Source of the DNA: Parachlamydiales bacterium
Lineage (GTDB): Bacteria; Chlamydiota; Chlamydiia; Chlamydiales; Rhabdochlamydiaceae
Assembly: GCA_023265455.1 (NCBI GenBank)
Contig: JAHFTQ010000014.1
Coordinates: forward strand, 1-54,456
Direction of reading: 5' to 3'
Length of the DNA stretch: 54,456 nt
Position numbers and translations under genes: made by a program. The notes under the pieces are model-generated. The model had not been told where the DNA came from, ran no database searches, and worked only from the letters and a program-made list of their open reading frames with translations. Shown in pieces: positions 8,633-17,360 of this stretch. Position 1 is the first letter of the stretch. Each line of letters starts with the position of its first letter.

Positions 8633-9717
8633 TTGGTGAATTTAAAAGCGAGCAAGAGGCTTTTAGCTTTCAGGCTTTTTTAAAAGCCCAAAAAATCCCT
8701 AGCGTTTACGAACTCACTCAAGAGGCAGCTTATCGACTATGGGTGATTGAAGAAGAAGACTTCGACAAGGCCTATGCCTTTTATCAAGATTGGCTGAAAA
8801 ATCCTCACGATCCTCGCTTTGAGGTCAAGGAACCCCCCTCGGAATGGAAAGTTCGTAGCAACTCTTCCCCCTCACCTCGGAAAGCTTGGACGCTCAACCA
8901 TTTGATCATTTTTATTTGCACGCTTCTCTTTATCATCAATGGATTTCAAAATCAGAATGCGCTTGCCCAAAGTGGAATCATTGCAGTCGAATATGAAGTG
9001 ACCCCCCTTGAGAAAGAGATGCTTTTTGACTATCCGCAATTTTTTGTGAATATCGAAAACTTCTTCAAAGCCTATCCTGCCCGTACCCCAGAAGAACTTA
9101 AAGAACTTTCTCCTGAAGGGCAGGCTTGTTTTGAGAAAATCAAAAATGCTCCCACTTGGAAAGGCATTGCTGATTTGATGGTCTCTGGCAAATGGAATAC
9201 CTATCATCAGATCCCTGCTGGAACCTTATTTGGAAAAATCAGGCAAGGGGAACTCTGGCGCCTTTACACCCCCGTTCTTCTCCATGGCGGTATTTTGCAT
9301 CTCCTTTTCAATATGGCTTGGGTTTGGATGTTAGGAAAATCAATTGAGCAAAGACTTGGAGCTTTACGCTATCTCTTGCTGTCTGTCATCATTGCAATCG
9401 TCTCTAATATCGCCCAATATTTGATGAGCGGACCCGAATTCTTAGGGTATTCAGGAATTGTTGTCGGGATGGTAGGGTTCATTTGGATGCGCCAAAAAAT
9501 TGCCCCTTGGGAAGGATATCCTCTGGATCCGACCGTCGTCCGTTTTATTGCTATTTATGTCCTGGGTCTTTTAGTTCTAGGGATCGTCTCCATGACACTA
9601 GATTTTTTTCATGTCACAGAAATGTACGCCAACATTGCCAATACAGCCCATATTGTCGGTGGCCTGACAGGAATCGCCTGCGCGCGGATTCCACTTTTTA
9701 ATAGGATTGCCAGATGA
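8623..9717 (+). CDS. Rhomboid family intramembrane serine protease (GlpG-like)
   Basis: Integral membrane protease of 364 residues that cleaves transmembrane substrates within the bilayer. A cytoplasmic N-terminal domain like that of GlpG ([20 protein letters not shown]) precedes a first membrane helix at about 88-105 and a long periplasmic loop. The rhomboid core carries [20 protein letters not shown], the catalytic Ser in [12 protein letters not shown] (Ser about 277) and the catalytic His in [12 protein letters not shown] (His about 343). The HxxxN pattern in HLLFN (oxyanion hole) is present. The stop overlaps the rnz start (ATGA). Substrates are unknown. Confidence 0.93.
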   Translation: MRLIGEFKSEQEAFSFQAFLKAQKIPSVYELTQEAAYRLWVIEEEDFDKAYAFYQDWLKNPHDPRFEVKEPPSEWKVRSNSSPSPRKAWTLNHLIIFICTLLFIINGFQNQNALAQSGIIAVEYEVTPLEKEMLFDYPQFFVNIENFFKAYPARTPEELKELSPEGQACFEKIKNAPTWKGIADLMVSGKWNTYHQIPAGTLFGKIRQGELWRLYTPVLLHGGILHLLFNMAWVWMLGKSIEQRLGALRYLLLSVIIAIVSNIAQYLMSGPEFLGYSGIVVGMVGFIWMRQKIAPWEGYPLDPTVVRFIAIYVLGLLVLGIVSMTLDFFHVTEMYANIANTAHIVGGLTGIACARIPLFNRIAR

Positions 9718-10628
9718 GTCTACGCCAGCTGATTATTTTAGGATGCTCCAGCCAACAACCGACCCGTAAAAGAAACCACGGCGCCTATCTTCTGCGTTGG
9801 AATGAAGAAGGACTCTTGTTCGACCCCGGCGAAGGGACTCAAAGGCAGTTCATTTTTGCTGATACCCCTCCCACGTGTGTCAATCGGATTTTCATCAGCC
9901 ATTTTCATGGAGACCACTGTTGGGGGCTAGGCTCTATGCTCAACCGCCTTAACCTCGATAAGGTCTCTCATCCCATCCATTGTTACTACCCCGCCAGCGG
10001 GCAAGTCTATTTTGACAGGCTCCGTTATGGGACCATCTACCATGAGAACATCACCATCATTGCTCACCCCGTTCACAAGTCAGGCCTTGTCGAAGAAGAT
10101 GATACCTTTCGTATTGAAGCTTTCCGATTAGAGCACGGTGTCGATAACTTTGCATGGCGCATCACGGAAAAAGACGTCCGCAAATTCGATCAACAAAAAC
10201 TGAAAGACAAAGGAGTCCAAGGCCCTAAGGTGAGATTGCTTGAAAAAGAAGGAAAAATCTCTATCGACGGCTCAGTCATCACCTTGGATGAAGTGAGCCA
10301 TATCCGACCCGGCGACGTCTTCACCATTGCCATCGATACACTCCCCTGTGCTGCAGTGATCGAGGCCGCAAGAAATGCCACCCTTTTCCTCTGTGAAAGC
10401 ACCTATCTAGAAGAACACCGCCATCTCGCAAAAGAATATCTCCACATGACAGCCAAACAGGCTGCAGAGATCGCTCAAAAGGCCCACGTGCAGCAGCTTG
10501 TTTTAACTCATTTTTCAGCCCGCTATCAAGATTTAGATAATTTTGCCAAAGAGGCCCAGGAGATTTTTCCTCAAACCTGGGTAGCTGATGATCTTAAGGT
10601 CTTTCCTTTTCCTAAAAAAGATTCTTGA
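9714..10628 (+). CDS. rnz: Ribonuclease Z (tRNA 3' endonuclease)
   Basis: Metallo-beta-lactamase-fold endonuclease that removes 3' trailers from tRNA precursors. The 304 residues contain the metal-binding HxHxDH motif ([12 protein letters not shown], about residues 61-72), the nucleotide-contacting N-terminus ([20 protein letters not shown]), a further ligand His in [11 protein letters not shown], and the C-terminal LTHFSARY. The long arm between about 155 and 205 ([18 protein letters not shown]) is typical of RNase Z. It follows the rhomboid gene with a 4-bp overlap. Chlamydia has an RNase Z gene in the same neighbourhood, between lon and xerC. Confidence 0.95.
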   Translation: MSLRQLIILGCSSQQPTRKRNHGAYLLRWNEEGLLFDPGEGTQRQFIFADTPPTCVNRIFISHFHGDHCWGLGSMLNRLNLDKVSHPIHCYYPASGQVYFDRLRYGTIYHENITIIAHPVHKSGLVEEDDTFRIEAFRLEHGVDNFAWRITEKDVRKFDQQKLKDKGVQGPKVRLLEKEGKISIDGSVITLDEVSHIRPGDVFTIAIDTLPCAAVIEAARNATLFLCESTYLEEHRHLAKEYLHMTAKQAAEIAQKAHVQQLVLTHFSARYQDLDNFAKEAQEIFPQTWVADDLKVFPFPKKDS

Positions 10629-11866
10629 CTGTCAGATTCAAACTCTTGTATATATCACAAATATATACTTTAGGAGGATTTACTCATGCGTGCGAAGACA
10701 CTCTTTACCATGGCTCTCACCCCATTCATCTTAAGTGCTGCGGCTCAACAAGCCCCTCAGATGGAGAAAAAATCTGAAGATCCCTTCTGCCGCTCACCCT
10801 TCCATGTCATGCACGTCGATGTCCGCCACACCGAATCTAAAGGCGTCGGTTACAAAGACGGCTACACCACCTTAGAAGGCTTTGGCATCTATGATCACAA
10901 CCCCTATTTCATGCCGTTCCTAGACCTTCGCGGTCACGTCTTCAACGACGGCAAGCTCGCCGGTAACGTCGGCCTTGGAGAGCGCACTGTTATTCCTTCT
11001 ATCAACCACATCTTCGGACTCTACCTCTACTACGATGTGCGTCAAGAAGAGCACGGCCTCACCGTCAACCAGCTCAGCCCCGGCATCGAGATGTTAGGCA
11101 AACGGATGGAATACCGCATCAACGCCTACTTCCCCGTCGGCGATGATGAAAGCCATAGCTATCAGCACAAGTTTGACAGATTTGATGGCAATCGTATCGT
11201 CCTCAAGAACAAGAAAAAATTTGCGATGACAGGTGTCGATGCTGAAGTCGGTGCTCACATTACCCAAAGCACCCGTCATGACTTCTATTTCGGAATTGGC
11301 CCTTATTACTTCACAGCTGATCCGAACAATGCTTGGGGAGGAAAGACTAGACTTTATTGGAGATATAAAGATTACGTCTCCTTAGAAGCCTCCTATTCCT
11401 ACGATCACATCTTCAAAAACATCGTTCAAGGCACGGTGATGTTCAGCTATCCGTTTGGTCCTAAACTCAAACGCACTGGCAGAAACTGTCCCAATGGTAA
11501 CGACCTAGCGCTCTCTCGTGCGGCCTTTGCCCCTTACCGCTTTGAGATCCCTGTGGTGGAGACTCGTAAGCAACACAGAAACGCGGTCAACCCTGCAACA
11601 GGACAGCCGTGGAGAGTTTGGTTCGTCCGCAACACCAGCAGCTCCAACGGAACTTATGAAAGTCCGTTCTCGACACTGCTCGCTGCTCAAAATGCGTCAG
11701 GGCCTAACGACATGATCTACGTCTTCCAAGGCGACGGAACCACTCGTGGTATGGATGCTGGGATTGTCTTGAAAAATGGTCAAAGCCTCTTTGGCTCAGG
11801 AACAAAACAAACGATTAGCACCTCGGTCGGAAGAATTAACATTCCTGCTCAAACCAGAGGGGCTCC
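10622..11866 (+). repeat. Long inverted repeat, right copy (autotransporter promoter and 5' half)
   Basis: Counterpart of the repeat at 1235-2460 in opposite orientation. Together they flank about 8.2 kb of housekeeping genes. The repeat begins within the rnz stop region (CTTGACT) and ends near codon 390 of copy C, where the passengers diverge. Confidence 0.85.
10625..10654 (+). promoter_or_regulatory. Promoter of autotransporter copy C, overlapping the rnz stop codon
   Basis: TTGACT (10625-10630) and TATATA (10649-10654) are separated by 18 bp, or 17 bp if the -10 is read one base earlier. The -35 box includes the TGA stop of rnz (10626-10628). An AGGAGG site (10672-10677) precedes the ATG at 10686. 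Confidence 0.7.
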
Positions 11867-12776
11867 TACCATTACTGCTCCCGGGGATGGTATTATTTTT
11901 CTGGCCAATGGAAATGAAATCTCAGGGATGATTGTATTAGATACATTTGATGGAGGGATGGGCGCGCTCGGAGGTATGTCTGGGCAAGATATCGTTGGGG
12001 CTAATATCCATGATAACGTTCTACAAGTTTTTGACGACGGTATCGTGATAGGAAGTGGTTCAGGAACCCTCAGAATTGTCAATAACGTTCTGGTTTCAGA
12101 TCTGGCAGCTGGTGTTAGTACGGGTATATTTGTAGGTTTAAGCGATCAGTTTTCTGATCTAAATGTTTCCAATAACACATTGACAAACTTTCAGCGAGGC
12201 ATAGATATTAGACGGAGTCTTCTTCTTCCTGCAGGTAGTAATCCAAGTTGTAATGGTTTGATTTCTGGAAATCAAATATTTGGTTACCTTCAGGGAGTTC
12301 AAATTCGCACTAATATAGTTAATTCGACATTCAGCGTGGTGAATAATAACCTGTTCAGTTCTCGGGATGGTAATCTAGGTATAGAGATCCAGCCCTCTAA
12401 TGGATCGCGGTATTCTATTGATCGCAATACAATTTCGAACGCGAACGGGCTTACCACTGCTGTAGGAATTATGGTTGACGCGGTGGGAGCACCTGCTGTA
12501 GCAAGTATGTCGATTACAAATAACCAAGTGACAGCAAGTGGCGGAGCAACGGGTTATGGTATCACTGTTAGCACAGCCATTGCGGGTAACGTCTATTGCG
12601 CTAACATTGCAAACAACCGGGTTGCGTTGCTGAATACTGCTGGAGTGGCGACCGGCATTAACTTGTCGGGAACATCGGGAACTATCAACGTAGCGGATTT
12701 CTCCAATAACATTACACCGAGCGTGTCATCGACTGGAACTGTCAATTTTGTTCCTGCCGGAACTTGCGGACAATAA
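10686..12776 (+). CDS. Inverse autotransporter with beta-helix passenger (copy C)
   Basis: A 696-residue surface protein, nearly identical to copy B over signal peptide, barrel and the start of the passenger. Differences there are an insertion after the signal peptide (QQAPQMEKKSEDP) and a few substitutions (NAINP/NAVNP, KNWQS/KNGQS). After about residue 390 the sequences diverge: this copy has its own Asn/Gly/Ser-rich helix repeats (SITNNQVTASGG, NVSNNTLTNFQRG). The end again converges on a short motif (FVPAGTCGQ). One near-invariant barrel with different exposed passengers suggests antigenic or adhesive diversification. A perfect terminator follows at 12801. Confidence 0.87.
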   Translation: MRAKTLFTMALTPFILSAAAQQAPQMEKKSEDPFCRSPFHVMHVDVRHTESKGVGYKDGYTTLEGFGIYDHNPYFMPFLDLRGHVFNDGKLAGNVGLGERTVIPSINHIFGLYLYYDVRQEEHGLTVNQLSPGIEMLGKRMEYRINAYFPVGDDESHSYQHKFDRFDGNRIVLKNKKKFAMTGVDAEVGAHITQSTRHDFYFGIGPYYFTADPNNAWGGKTRLYWRYKDYVSLEASYSYDHIFKNIVQGTVMFSYPFGPKLKRTGRNCPNGNDLALSRAAFAPYRFEIPVVETRKQHRNAVNPATGQPWRVWFVRNTSSSNGTYESPFSTLLAAQNASGPNDMIYVFQGDGTTRGMDAGIVLKNGQSLFGSGTKQTISTSVGRINIPAQTRGAPTITAPGDGIIFLANGNEISGMIVLDTFDGGMGALGGMSGQDIVGANIHDNVLQVFDDGIVIGSGSGTLRIVNNVLVSDLAAGVSTGIFVGLSDQFSDLNVSNNTLTNFQRGIDIRRSLLLPAGSNPSCNGLISGNQIFGYLQGVQIRTNIVNSTFSVVNNNLFSSRDGNLGIEIQPSNGSRYSIDRNTISNANGLTTAVGIMVDAVGAPAVASMSITNNQVTASGGATGYGITVSTAIAGNVYCANIANNRVALLNTAGVATGINLSGTSGTINVADFSNNITPSVSSTGTVNFVPAGTCGQ

Positions 12777-12800
12777 GTTAGATTCTTTAGCAGTTCACTT

Positions 12801-12830
12801 AAAAAGGGCGTTTGAAAACGCCCTTTTTTA
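12801..12830. terminator. Bidirectional rho-independent terminator
   Basis: A 13-bp stem (AAAAAGGGCGTTT / AAACGCCCTTTTT) with a 2-nt loop has T runs on both sides. It ends copy C on the plus strand and the ABC-F/small-gene operon on the minus strand, whose last stop codon is at 12835. Confidence 0.9.
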
Positions 12831-12834
12831 TTTC

Positions 12835-13068
12835 TTAAGTTAAATCTTGAGCCAAGAGCTTGAACTCTTGGAGCATGACTTCTAGGGCTGCAGGGTGTTG
12901 AAGAAAAGTCTCAAGCATTTTCTTGAGCTCGGGAGAAGAGGGGTTTTGAAGGTAGTCCTTAGAAGCATCCAGCAAAGAGAGAGGTTTTTCAAGGCCGGGA
13001 ATCGAAAGAGGCTGTGTGAGAATATTCTCCACAATTTCTCCGGCATCTTTAAGATTTTCACTTAACAT
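12835..13068 (-). CDS. Small protein of unknown function (77 aa)
   Basis: No family recognised. The 77 residues are predicted largely helical, Leu- and Glu-rich, without Cys, membrane segment or signal peptide (LSIPGLEKPLSLLDASKDYL in the middle). The ATG overlaps the end of the preceding small gene by 7 bp. It is the last gene before the terminator at 12801, so it is most likely a real third cistron after the ABC-F gene. A binding partner for the 70-residue neighbour is a reasonable guess from the coupling, nothing more. Confidence 0.6.
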   Translation of the reverse strand: MLSENLKDAGEIVENILTQPLSIPGLEKPLSLLDASKDYLQNPSSPELKKMLETFLQHPAALEVMLQEFKLLAQDLT

Positions 13069-13274
13069 GTTTGAGCTTCCTGGGCTTTTTCGACCAATTC
13101 GACCGTACGGTGTGCGATATTGGGCAGTTGAGCTTCCAAGTTCCTAGCATTTAAGTTGAGAAAAGCAGCTACATAAGCTGTAATCTCCTTCTCAAACCCT
13201 GTAGCAACAAGGCGCTGTTTTGCATCATCTCTCGGGGAAGGACTAGGTCCAACATTACCAACTCTAGATATCAT
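13062..13274 (-). CDS. Small protein of unknown function (70 aa)
   Basis: No family recognised. The N-terminus is Gly/Ser/Pro-rich and probably flexible (MISRVGNVGPSPSPRDDAKQ). The rest is predicted to be amphipathic helix (FEKEITAYVAAFLNLNARNL). It starts 25 bp after the ABC-F stop codon and overlaps the following 77-residue gene. A disordered start followed by helix is also seen in small secretion substrates and chaperones, but nothing here proves such a role. Confidence 0.6.
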   Translation of the reverse strand: MISRVGNVGPSPSPRDDAKQRLVATGFEKEITAYVAAFLNLNARNLEAQLPNIAHRTVELVEKAQEAQTC

Positions 13275-13299
13275 TTAGGCTCCCATGTCTTTCAGTGTA

Positions 13300-14874
13300 T
13301 CAGGAAGTCAAGTATTCTTCCAGTGGTCCTTTAAAAATATGGATTCCATCTTCTTCAAATGCGACAATTTTAGTCGCAACTTCATCGAGGAGCACCCGGT
13401 CATGGGAAGCCATAATCACGGTGCCTTTGAAATCTTCAAGGGCCCAGCTGAGGGCAGCGACAGCTTCTAGGTCTAGATGGTTATTAGGCTCATCAAGGAT
13501 GAGAAAATTATAGTTACAGAGCATCATCCCCGCAAAGATCAGACGAGCGGTCTCACCCCCGGAAAGGTGTGCGACGGGCTTAAAGGCGTCATCGCCGCCA
13601 AATAACATTTTACCCAGCACGCTCCGTACGTCTTGGTCGTAAACACCCTCTTTTTGTGTTTTTAGCCAATCAAAGATCGTGAGGTTTTTCTTTTTATCAA
13701 TAATATCAGAGTGGTTTTGTGGAAAGTAGCCCAGTTGAACTTGGTGACCCAGCTCAAGCTTGCCACTATCTTGCTTAAGCGCCGCGGCTAGCATTTTAAG
13801 CAGTGTACTTTTCCCCCGGCCGTTATTTCCAATCACACCGATTTTTTCCCCGCGTAAGATTTCAAGAGAAAAATTCGAAATGACAGAGTGGCTCCCATAC
13901 GATTTAGAAACACTCTCAGCTTGAATCACCATTTGGCCAGACGGTTTCTCTGGGGGATAAAAACGAATGTACGGCCTTTGAATATTCGATTTTTTAAGTT
14001 CTAAAGGTTGTAGGCGGTTGATTTCACGGATGCGGGATTGGACTTGGCTAGCCCGGGTTCCTGCTCCAAAACGAGAGACAAACTCTTGGAGTTGAGAAAT
14101 TTTCTTATCTTTGGATTTATTTTCTTCTTCAGCGCGAGTGCGAACTGAAGTCTTGGCAATCACCATCTGATCGTAGTTTCCTGTATAGATAATGACGGTC
14201 TCATAGTCGATATCGGCGATGTGAGTTGTCACGGTGTTCAAAAAGTGTCTATCGTGGCTAATGACAATGAGAACACCTTTATAATTGACAAGGAACTGTT
14301 CTAACCAGCCGATCGATTCCATATCGAGGTGGTTCGTCGGTTCATCGAGCAGGAGAGCGTCAGGTTCACCAAATAAGGCTTGGCAGAGAAGAGCACGGAA
14401 CTGAGAATCTGAGGGGATCTCATGCATTTTTTTGGAATGTAATGAGCTAGCAATGCCCATTCCAGTCAGAAGCTCTTCTGCTTCCGATTCAGCACTATAG
14501 CCATTTTCTTCAGCGATAATTTCTTCGAGCTCTCCTAACCGGATACCCATAGCATCGTTAATTTCTTGTGTATAAAGAGAGTCACGCTCTTGCAGCGCCT
14601 CCCATAAACGACGATTGCCCATAATGACCGTACTGATGACATCTTGATCCTTGAATTTTTCAATGTTCTGTTCAAGGAAACCGACTTTGCGCGGAAGTGA
14701 GACAGTCCCTTCATTAGCCTCTTCTTTTCCCATCATGATTTTCATGAGCGTAGATTTGCCTGATCCATTGGGACCGGTAAGACCGTAGTGTTTTCCAGGA
14801 TTGAAAGAGACATTGATATTTTCGAAAAGAAGACGAGAACCGACTTTCTTAGAAATGTTCGTTAAGGTAATCAT
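13300..14874 (-). CDS. ABC-F family ATPase (ribosome-associated, no membrane domain)
   Basis: Cytoplasmic twin ATPase of about 524 residues, of the family that acts on ribosomes. First domain: Walker A GLTGPNGSGKSTL, a degenerate signature (EIPSDSQFRALL) and Walker B ALLLDEPTNHLDMES. A charged linker of about 80 residues follows (the P-site tRNA-interaction motif region). Second domain: GVIGNNGRGKSTLLK, normal signature HLSGGETARL and LILDEPNNHLDLEA. The degenerate first signature and DEPNN variant are worth noting. ATG 14874 is chosen; a GTG at 14883 would add three residues. Divergent from xerC; Chlamydia has the same pair (CT347/CT348). Confidence 0.92.
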   Translation of the reverse strand: MITLTNISKKVGSRLLFENINVSFNPGKHYGLTGPNGSGKSTLMKIMMGKEEANEGTVSLPRKVGFLEQNIEKFKDQDVISTVIMGNRRLWEALQERDSLYTQEINDAMGIRLGELEEIIAEENGYSAESEAEELLTGMGIASSLHSKKMHEIPSDSQFRALLCQALFGEPDALLLDEPTNHLDMESIGWLEQFLVNYKGVLIVISHDRHFLNTVTTHIADIDYETVIIYTGNYDQMVIAKTSVRTRAEEENKSKDKKISQLQEFVSRFGAGTRASQVQSRIREINRLQPLELKKSNIQRPYIRFYPPEKPSGQMVIQAESVSKSYGSHSVISNFSLEILRGEKIGVIGNNGRGKSTLLKMLAAALKQDSGKLELGHQVQLGYFPQNHSDIIDKKKNLTIFDWLKTQKEGVYDQDVRSVLGKMLFGGDDAFKPVAHLSGGETARLIFAGMMLCNYNFLILDEPNNHLDLEAVAALSWALEDFKGTVIMASHDRVLLDEVATKIVAFEEDGIHIFKGPLEEYLTS

Positions 14875-14883
14875 AAGAGACAC

Positions 14884-14912
14884 ACTATACCAGAGATTTG
14901 TTTATGAAGGAA
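14884..14912 (-). promoter_or_regulatory. Candidate promoter of the ABC-F operon inside the xerC start
   Basis: On the minus strand TTCCTT (14907-14912), 17 bp, TATAGT (14884-14889). It would start transcription around 14877, almost at the ATG at 14874, leaving no room for a ribosome site. Either the message is nearly leaderless or this is chance. Confidence 0.35.
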
Positions 14913-15842
14913 TGGAAAGAAAAATTTTTAAATTATTTGCGTGCGATCAAAAATGCCTCCGTCCACACGATTAGAAACTACGGTCTGGATCTTGAGGGTT
15001 TCTATCTTTTTTCCAAAGTAGAAGGGGTTCACACAGTCGATAAAAAAATGATTAGAGAATATCTTTTTTATCTCAACCAAAATGGGGTCGCCAAGAGAAC
15101 CATCCTGCGGAAGCTCTCAACTCTGCGCTCATTTTTCAAATATCTTTTGAAAGAAAAAGCGCTCTTGCAGAGCCCCTTGGATGAAATCGACGCTCCTAAA
15201 CTAGAGAAGACCATCCCTGCTCCTCTTTCGCGCGAAGAGATAGATCGACTTTTTCAGCAGCCGGATATCCAAACGTATTTAGGTTTTCGAGATCGCTGTA
15301 TGATGGAACTTTTTTATAGCTCGGGGCTTCGCATCAGTGAATTGGTGGGAATGAACCGCTTCGATTTTGACAAAGGGGAGCACACATTGCGCATTAGAGG
15401 GAAAGGCAAAAAAGAAAGGGTGATTCCTGTGACAGAAAATGCGGCGACTTGGGTAGAGAGTTATTTGAATCATCCCGAACGATTCTTAGACAGCCAGCTG
15501 CATCAAGCAGAAAAAAATCATGAGGCGATTTTTTTGAATAAGTGGGGTGAAAGGCTTTCAGTGCGTTCAGTGGATCGCCATTTCAAAACCTATTTAAAGC
15601 TGTCAGGACTGGCTGCAAAGGCCACTCCTCACACGATTCGACACACCATTGCAACACATTGGTTAGAAAATGGAATGGATCTCAAAACCATCCAAATTCT
15701 CCTCGGCCACACCACTCTTGCAACCACCACCATTTACACACAAGTTTCAACAAAATTGAAAAAGGAAGTTTACGATAAGACCCATCCTCTGGTAAAACAG
15801 GAAAGAGATGGCTATTTCAAAACAAGTAGGAGTAGTTCATGA
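14904..15842 (+). CDS. xerC: Tyrosine recombinase XerC
   Basis: Site-specific recombinase that resolves chromosome dimers at dif with XerD. The 312 residues comprise an N-terminal SAM-like DNA-binding domain (NYLRAIKNASVHTIRNYGLD) and the catalytic domain. Catalytic residues are visible: Arg in SSGLRISELVGMNRFD, the HxxR box HTIRHTIATHWLENG, the second His in LLGHTTLATTTIYTQV and the nucleophile Tyr in that same stretch. ATG 14904 is chosen over a TTG at 14898. No integrative element surrounds it, and its position next to rnz and the ABC-F gene matches Chlamydia, so this is the housekeeping enzyme. Its stop overlaps the next gene's ATG. Confidence 0.9.
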   Translation: MKEWKEKFLNYLRAIKNASVHTIRNYGLDLEGFYLFSKVEGVHTVDKKMIREYLFYLNQNGVAKRTILRKLSTLRSFFKYLLKEKALLQSPLDEIDAPKLEKTIPAPLSREEIDRLFQQPDIQTYLGFRDRCMMELFYSSGLRISELVGMNRFDFDKGEHTLRIRGKGKKERVIPVTENAATWVESYLNHPERFLDSQLHQAEKNHEAIFLNKWGERLSVRSVDRHFKTYLKLSGLAAKATPHTIRHTIATHWLENGMDLKTIQILLGHTTLATTTIYTQVSTKLKKEVYDKTHPLVKQERDGYFKTSRSSS

Positions 15843-16936
15843 AGAAAACGGTACTATTTAGTATATTAGCATTAACTGCCTCTGCGTTTGCAGATGGAGA
15901 CATGATTGCTGCTCAGATGAAATCTGATACGCAATCAAACATGACCCAACAGCCCAGCATCGTCGCTTTGACATCTGCTCGGCCTGATAGTGACAACGGC
16001 TGGTATGTTTTCGCCGATGCTCTTTATTGGCACGCAGATGTAGGGAACACCGATTGGGCATTCCGCAACAACACTGTGACTGCAACCGATGGAGTCATCA
16101 GAGGACCTAACCATAAGCTAGACTTCAAATGGGCTTGGGGATTCCGTGTTGGACTCGGTGCGAACATCAACCATGATCAGTGGGATACCAATCTCTACTA
16201 TACATGGTTCCATACTGAGAACTCCAATTCCATTGGAACAAGTGGCGTAGCTCAAAGAGCTGTCGATAACCAAGGCAGTACGGGTATTAGCAATACTACC
16301 AATGCGGTTAGAAGAGTCTCTCAAGGATCAACCGAGTGGACGATTCACTACTCGATGTTGGATTGGGAGCTCGGTCGCTGGTTTTATGTCAGCAAGTCGC
16401 TCGCTCTTCGTCCCCACGTTGGTTTAAAAGGTGGTTGGATTAATCAGGAAGTTGACAGACGTTTTAGCATCGATGCGACAACGCGTGCGCATGCTGATCT
16501 AGAGAACGAATTCTGGGGAATTGGAACAGCAGGTGGTTTCAACACCACATGGATGCTGGGCAATGTCGGAAGACACGGCTTCTCCTTATTCGGAGATTTT
16601 GCCGGAGCTCTCATGTACGGACATTTTGATGTCGATCATAAAGAGACGACGCGCGATGACAATGTGGTCACCGGTGGAGTTCATGTCCACGATCTCGATC
16701 GGAACTTGGCTGTGCCTATGCTCCAAGCGATGTTCGGATTGGAATGGGATCTTCCCTTTAACCGGGATCGTAACCATTTTGCTTTGAAAGTGGGCTACGA
16801 GTTCCAATACTGGTTCCGTCAAAACCAAATGTTGAACATGAAAAACAGTGCTCCGACAGGGACAGTTCAATACTGGCGTAACTCAGATGACCTCGCTCTG
16901 CAAGGTCTGACAGTTGATTTCCGCTTCGATTTCTAA
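15839..16936 (+). CDS. MOMP-like outer-membrane porin (Lpg1974 family)
   Basis: A 365-residue beta-barrel protein with signal peptide MKKTVLFSILALTASAFADG. The body has alternating aromatic beta-strands (WYVFADALYWHADVGNTDWA, FGLEWDLPFNRDRNHFALKV) and ends in an aromatic residue (GLTVDFRFDF), the classical signal for barrel insertion. The pattern matches the Legionella major outer-membrane protein family, which supplies MOMP-like porins in Simkania and Waddlia type chlamydiae; it does not resemble Chlamydiaceae OmpA. ATG overlaps the xerC stop by 4 bp, an odd partner. A strong terminator follows at 16962. Pore function is inferred from family. Confidence 0.85.
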   Translation: MKKTVLFSILALTASAFADGDMIAAQMKSDTQSNMTQQPSIVALTSARPDSDNGWYVFADALYWHADVGNTDWAFRNNTVTATDGVIRGPNHKLDFKWAWGFRVGLGANINHDQWDTNLYYTWFHTENSNSIGTSGVAQRAVDNQGSTGISNTTNAVRRVSQGSTEWTIHYSMLDWELGRWFYVSKSLALRPHVGLKGGWINQEVDRRFSIDATTRAHADLENEFWGIGTAGGFNTTWMLGNVGRHGFSLFGDFAGALMYGHFDVDHKETTRDDNVVTGGVHVHDLDRNLAVPMLQAMFGLEWDLPFNRDRNHFALKVGYEFQYWFRQNQMLNMKNSAPTGTVQYWRNSDDLALQGLTVDFRFDF

Positions 16937-16961
16937 GCTTCCAAGTTTAGAAGTTGATTTT

Positions 16962-17005
16962 ATCAGCCCACCTTTTCTTCCTAGGAGAGGTGGGTTGATT
17001 TTTTT
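16962..17005 (+). terminator. Rho-independent terminator after the porin gene
   Basis: A 12-bp stem (ATCAGCCCACCT / AGGTGGGTTGAT, one mismatch) with a 15-nt loop is followed by a run of T (to 17005). It lies 25 bp after the porin stop and just beyond the 3' end of the convergent RNase P RNA. Confidence 0.85.
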
Positions 17006-17017
17006 AGAGAAGGAAAA

Positions 17018-17356
17018 TTCGGGAAAGCGATAAGCCGGATTCTGTCGCGAGCAATCATTCCTCTAGGAGCCTTGTCGCCAAAGCTCTCGAGCGATCTGTG
17101 GCCCAGTCTGCGGAGAACAGATGGTCTGGGACTTTCTTGCTTCAGATAGGGTTTATAGCACCTTGCCTCTCGGCAAGTGTGGCAGGCTCTTCAAGCCTGC
17201 ATTTTCAACCTGTCTGCTGTAGCATAGCTAAAGCAGCGGAGTATTTTCTGTTACACTTTCCGTAGCCTTGCGGCCCCCAGTGTTTCACTGGTATCTTCTC
17301 CTGTGAAGTCCGGACTTTCCTCTGTCTTAAAGACAGCGATTGCTTGCTTTCCCGAA
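17018..17356 (-). ncRNA. rnpB: RNase P RNA, bacterial type A
   Basis: Catalytic RNA that trims tRNA 5' leaders. On the minus strand it starts with a segment leading to the conserved GAGGAAAGTCCGGAC, followed by the P4 partner region ACAGAAAATACTCCGC and AGAGGAATGATTG. It closes with the near-universal CAGAATCCGGCTTAT. The termini pair (TTCGGGAAAGC with GCTTTCCCGAA), fixing the ends at about 17356 and 17018, a length of about 339 nt. The 5' end is only 4 bp after the cdsZ stop, so its promoter lies inside cdsZ or it is processed from a shared transcript. Confidence 0.97.
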
Positions 17357-17360
17357 AAAA

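Noticed and set aside
15839..16936. Chlamydiaceae OmpA (MOMP)
   Set aside because: The strand pattern and termini resemble the Legionella Lpg1974 family and lack the Cys-rich variable-domain layout of OmpA.
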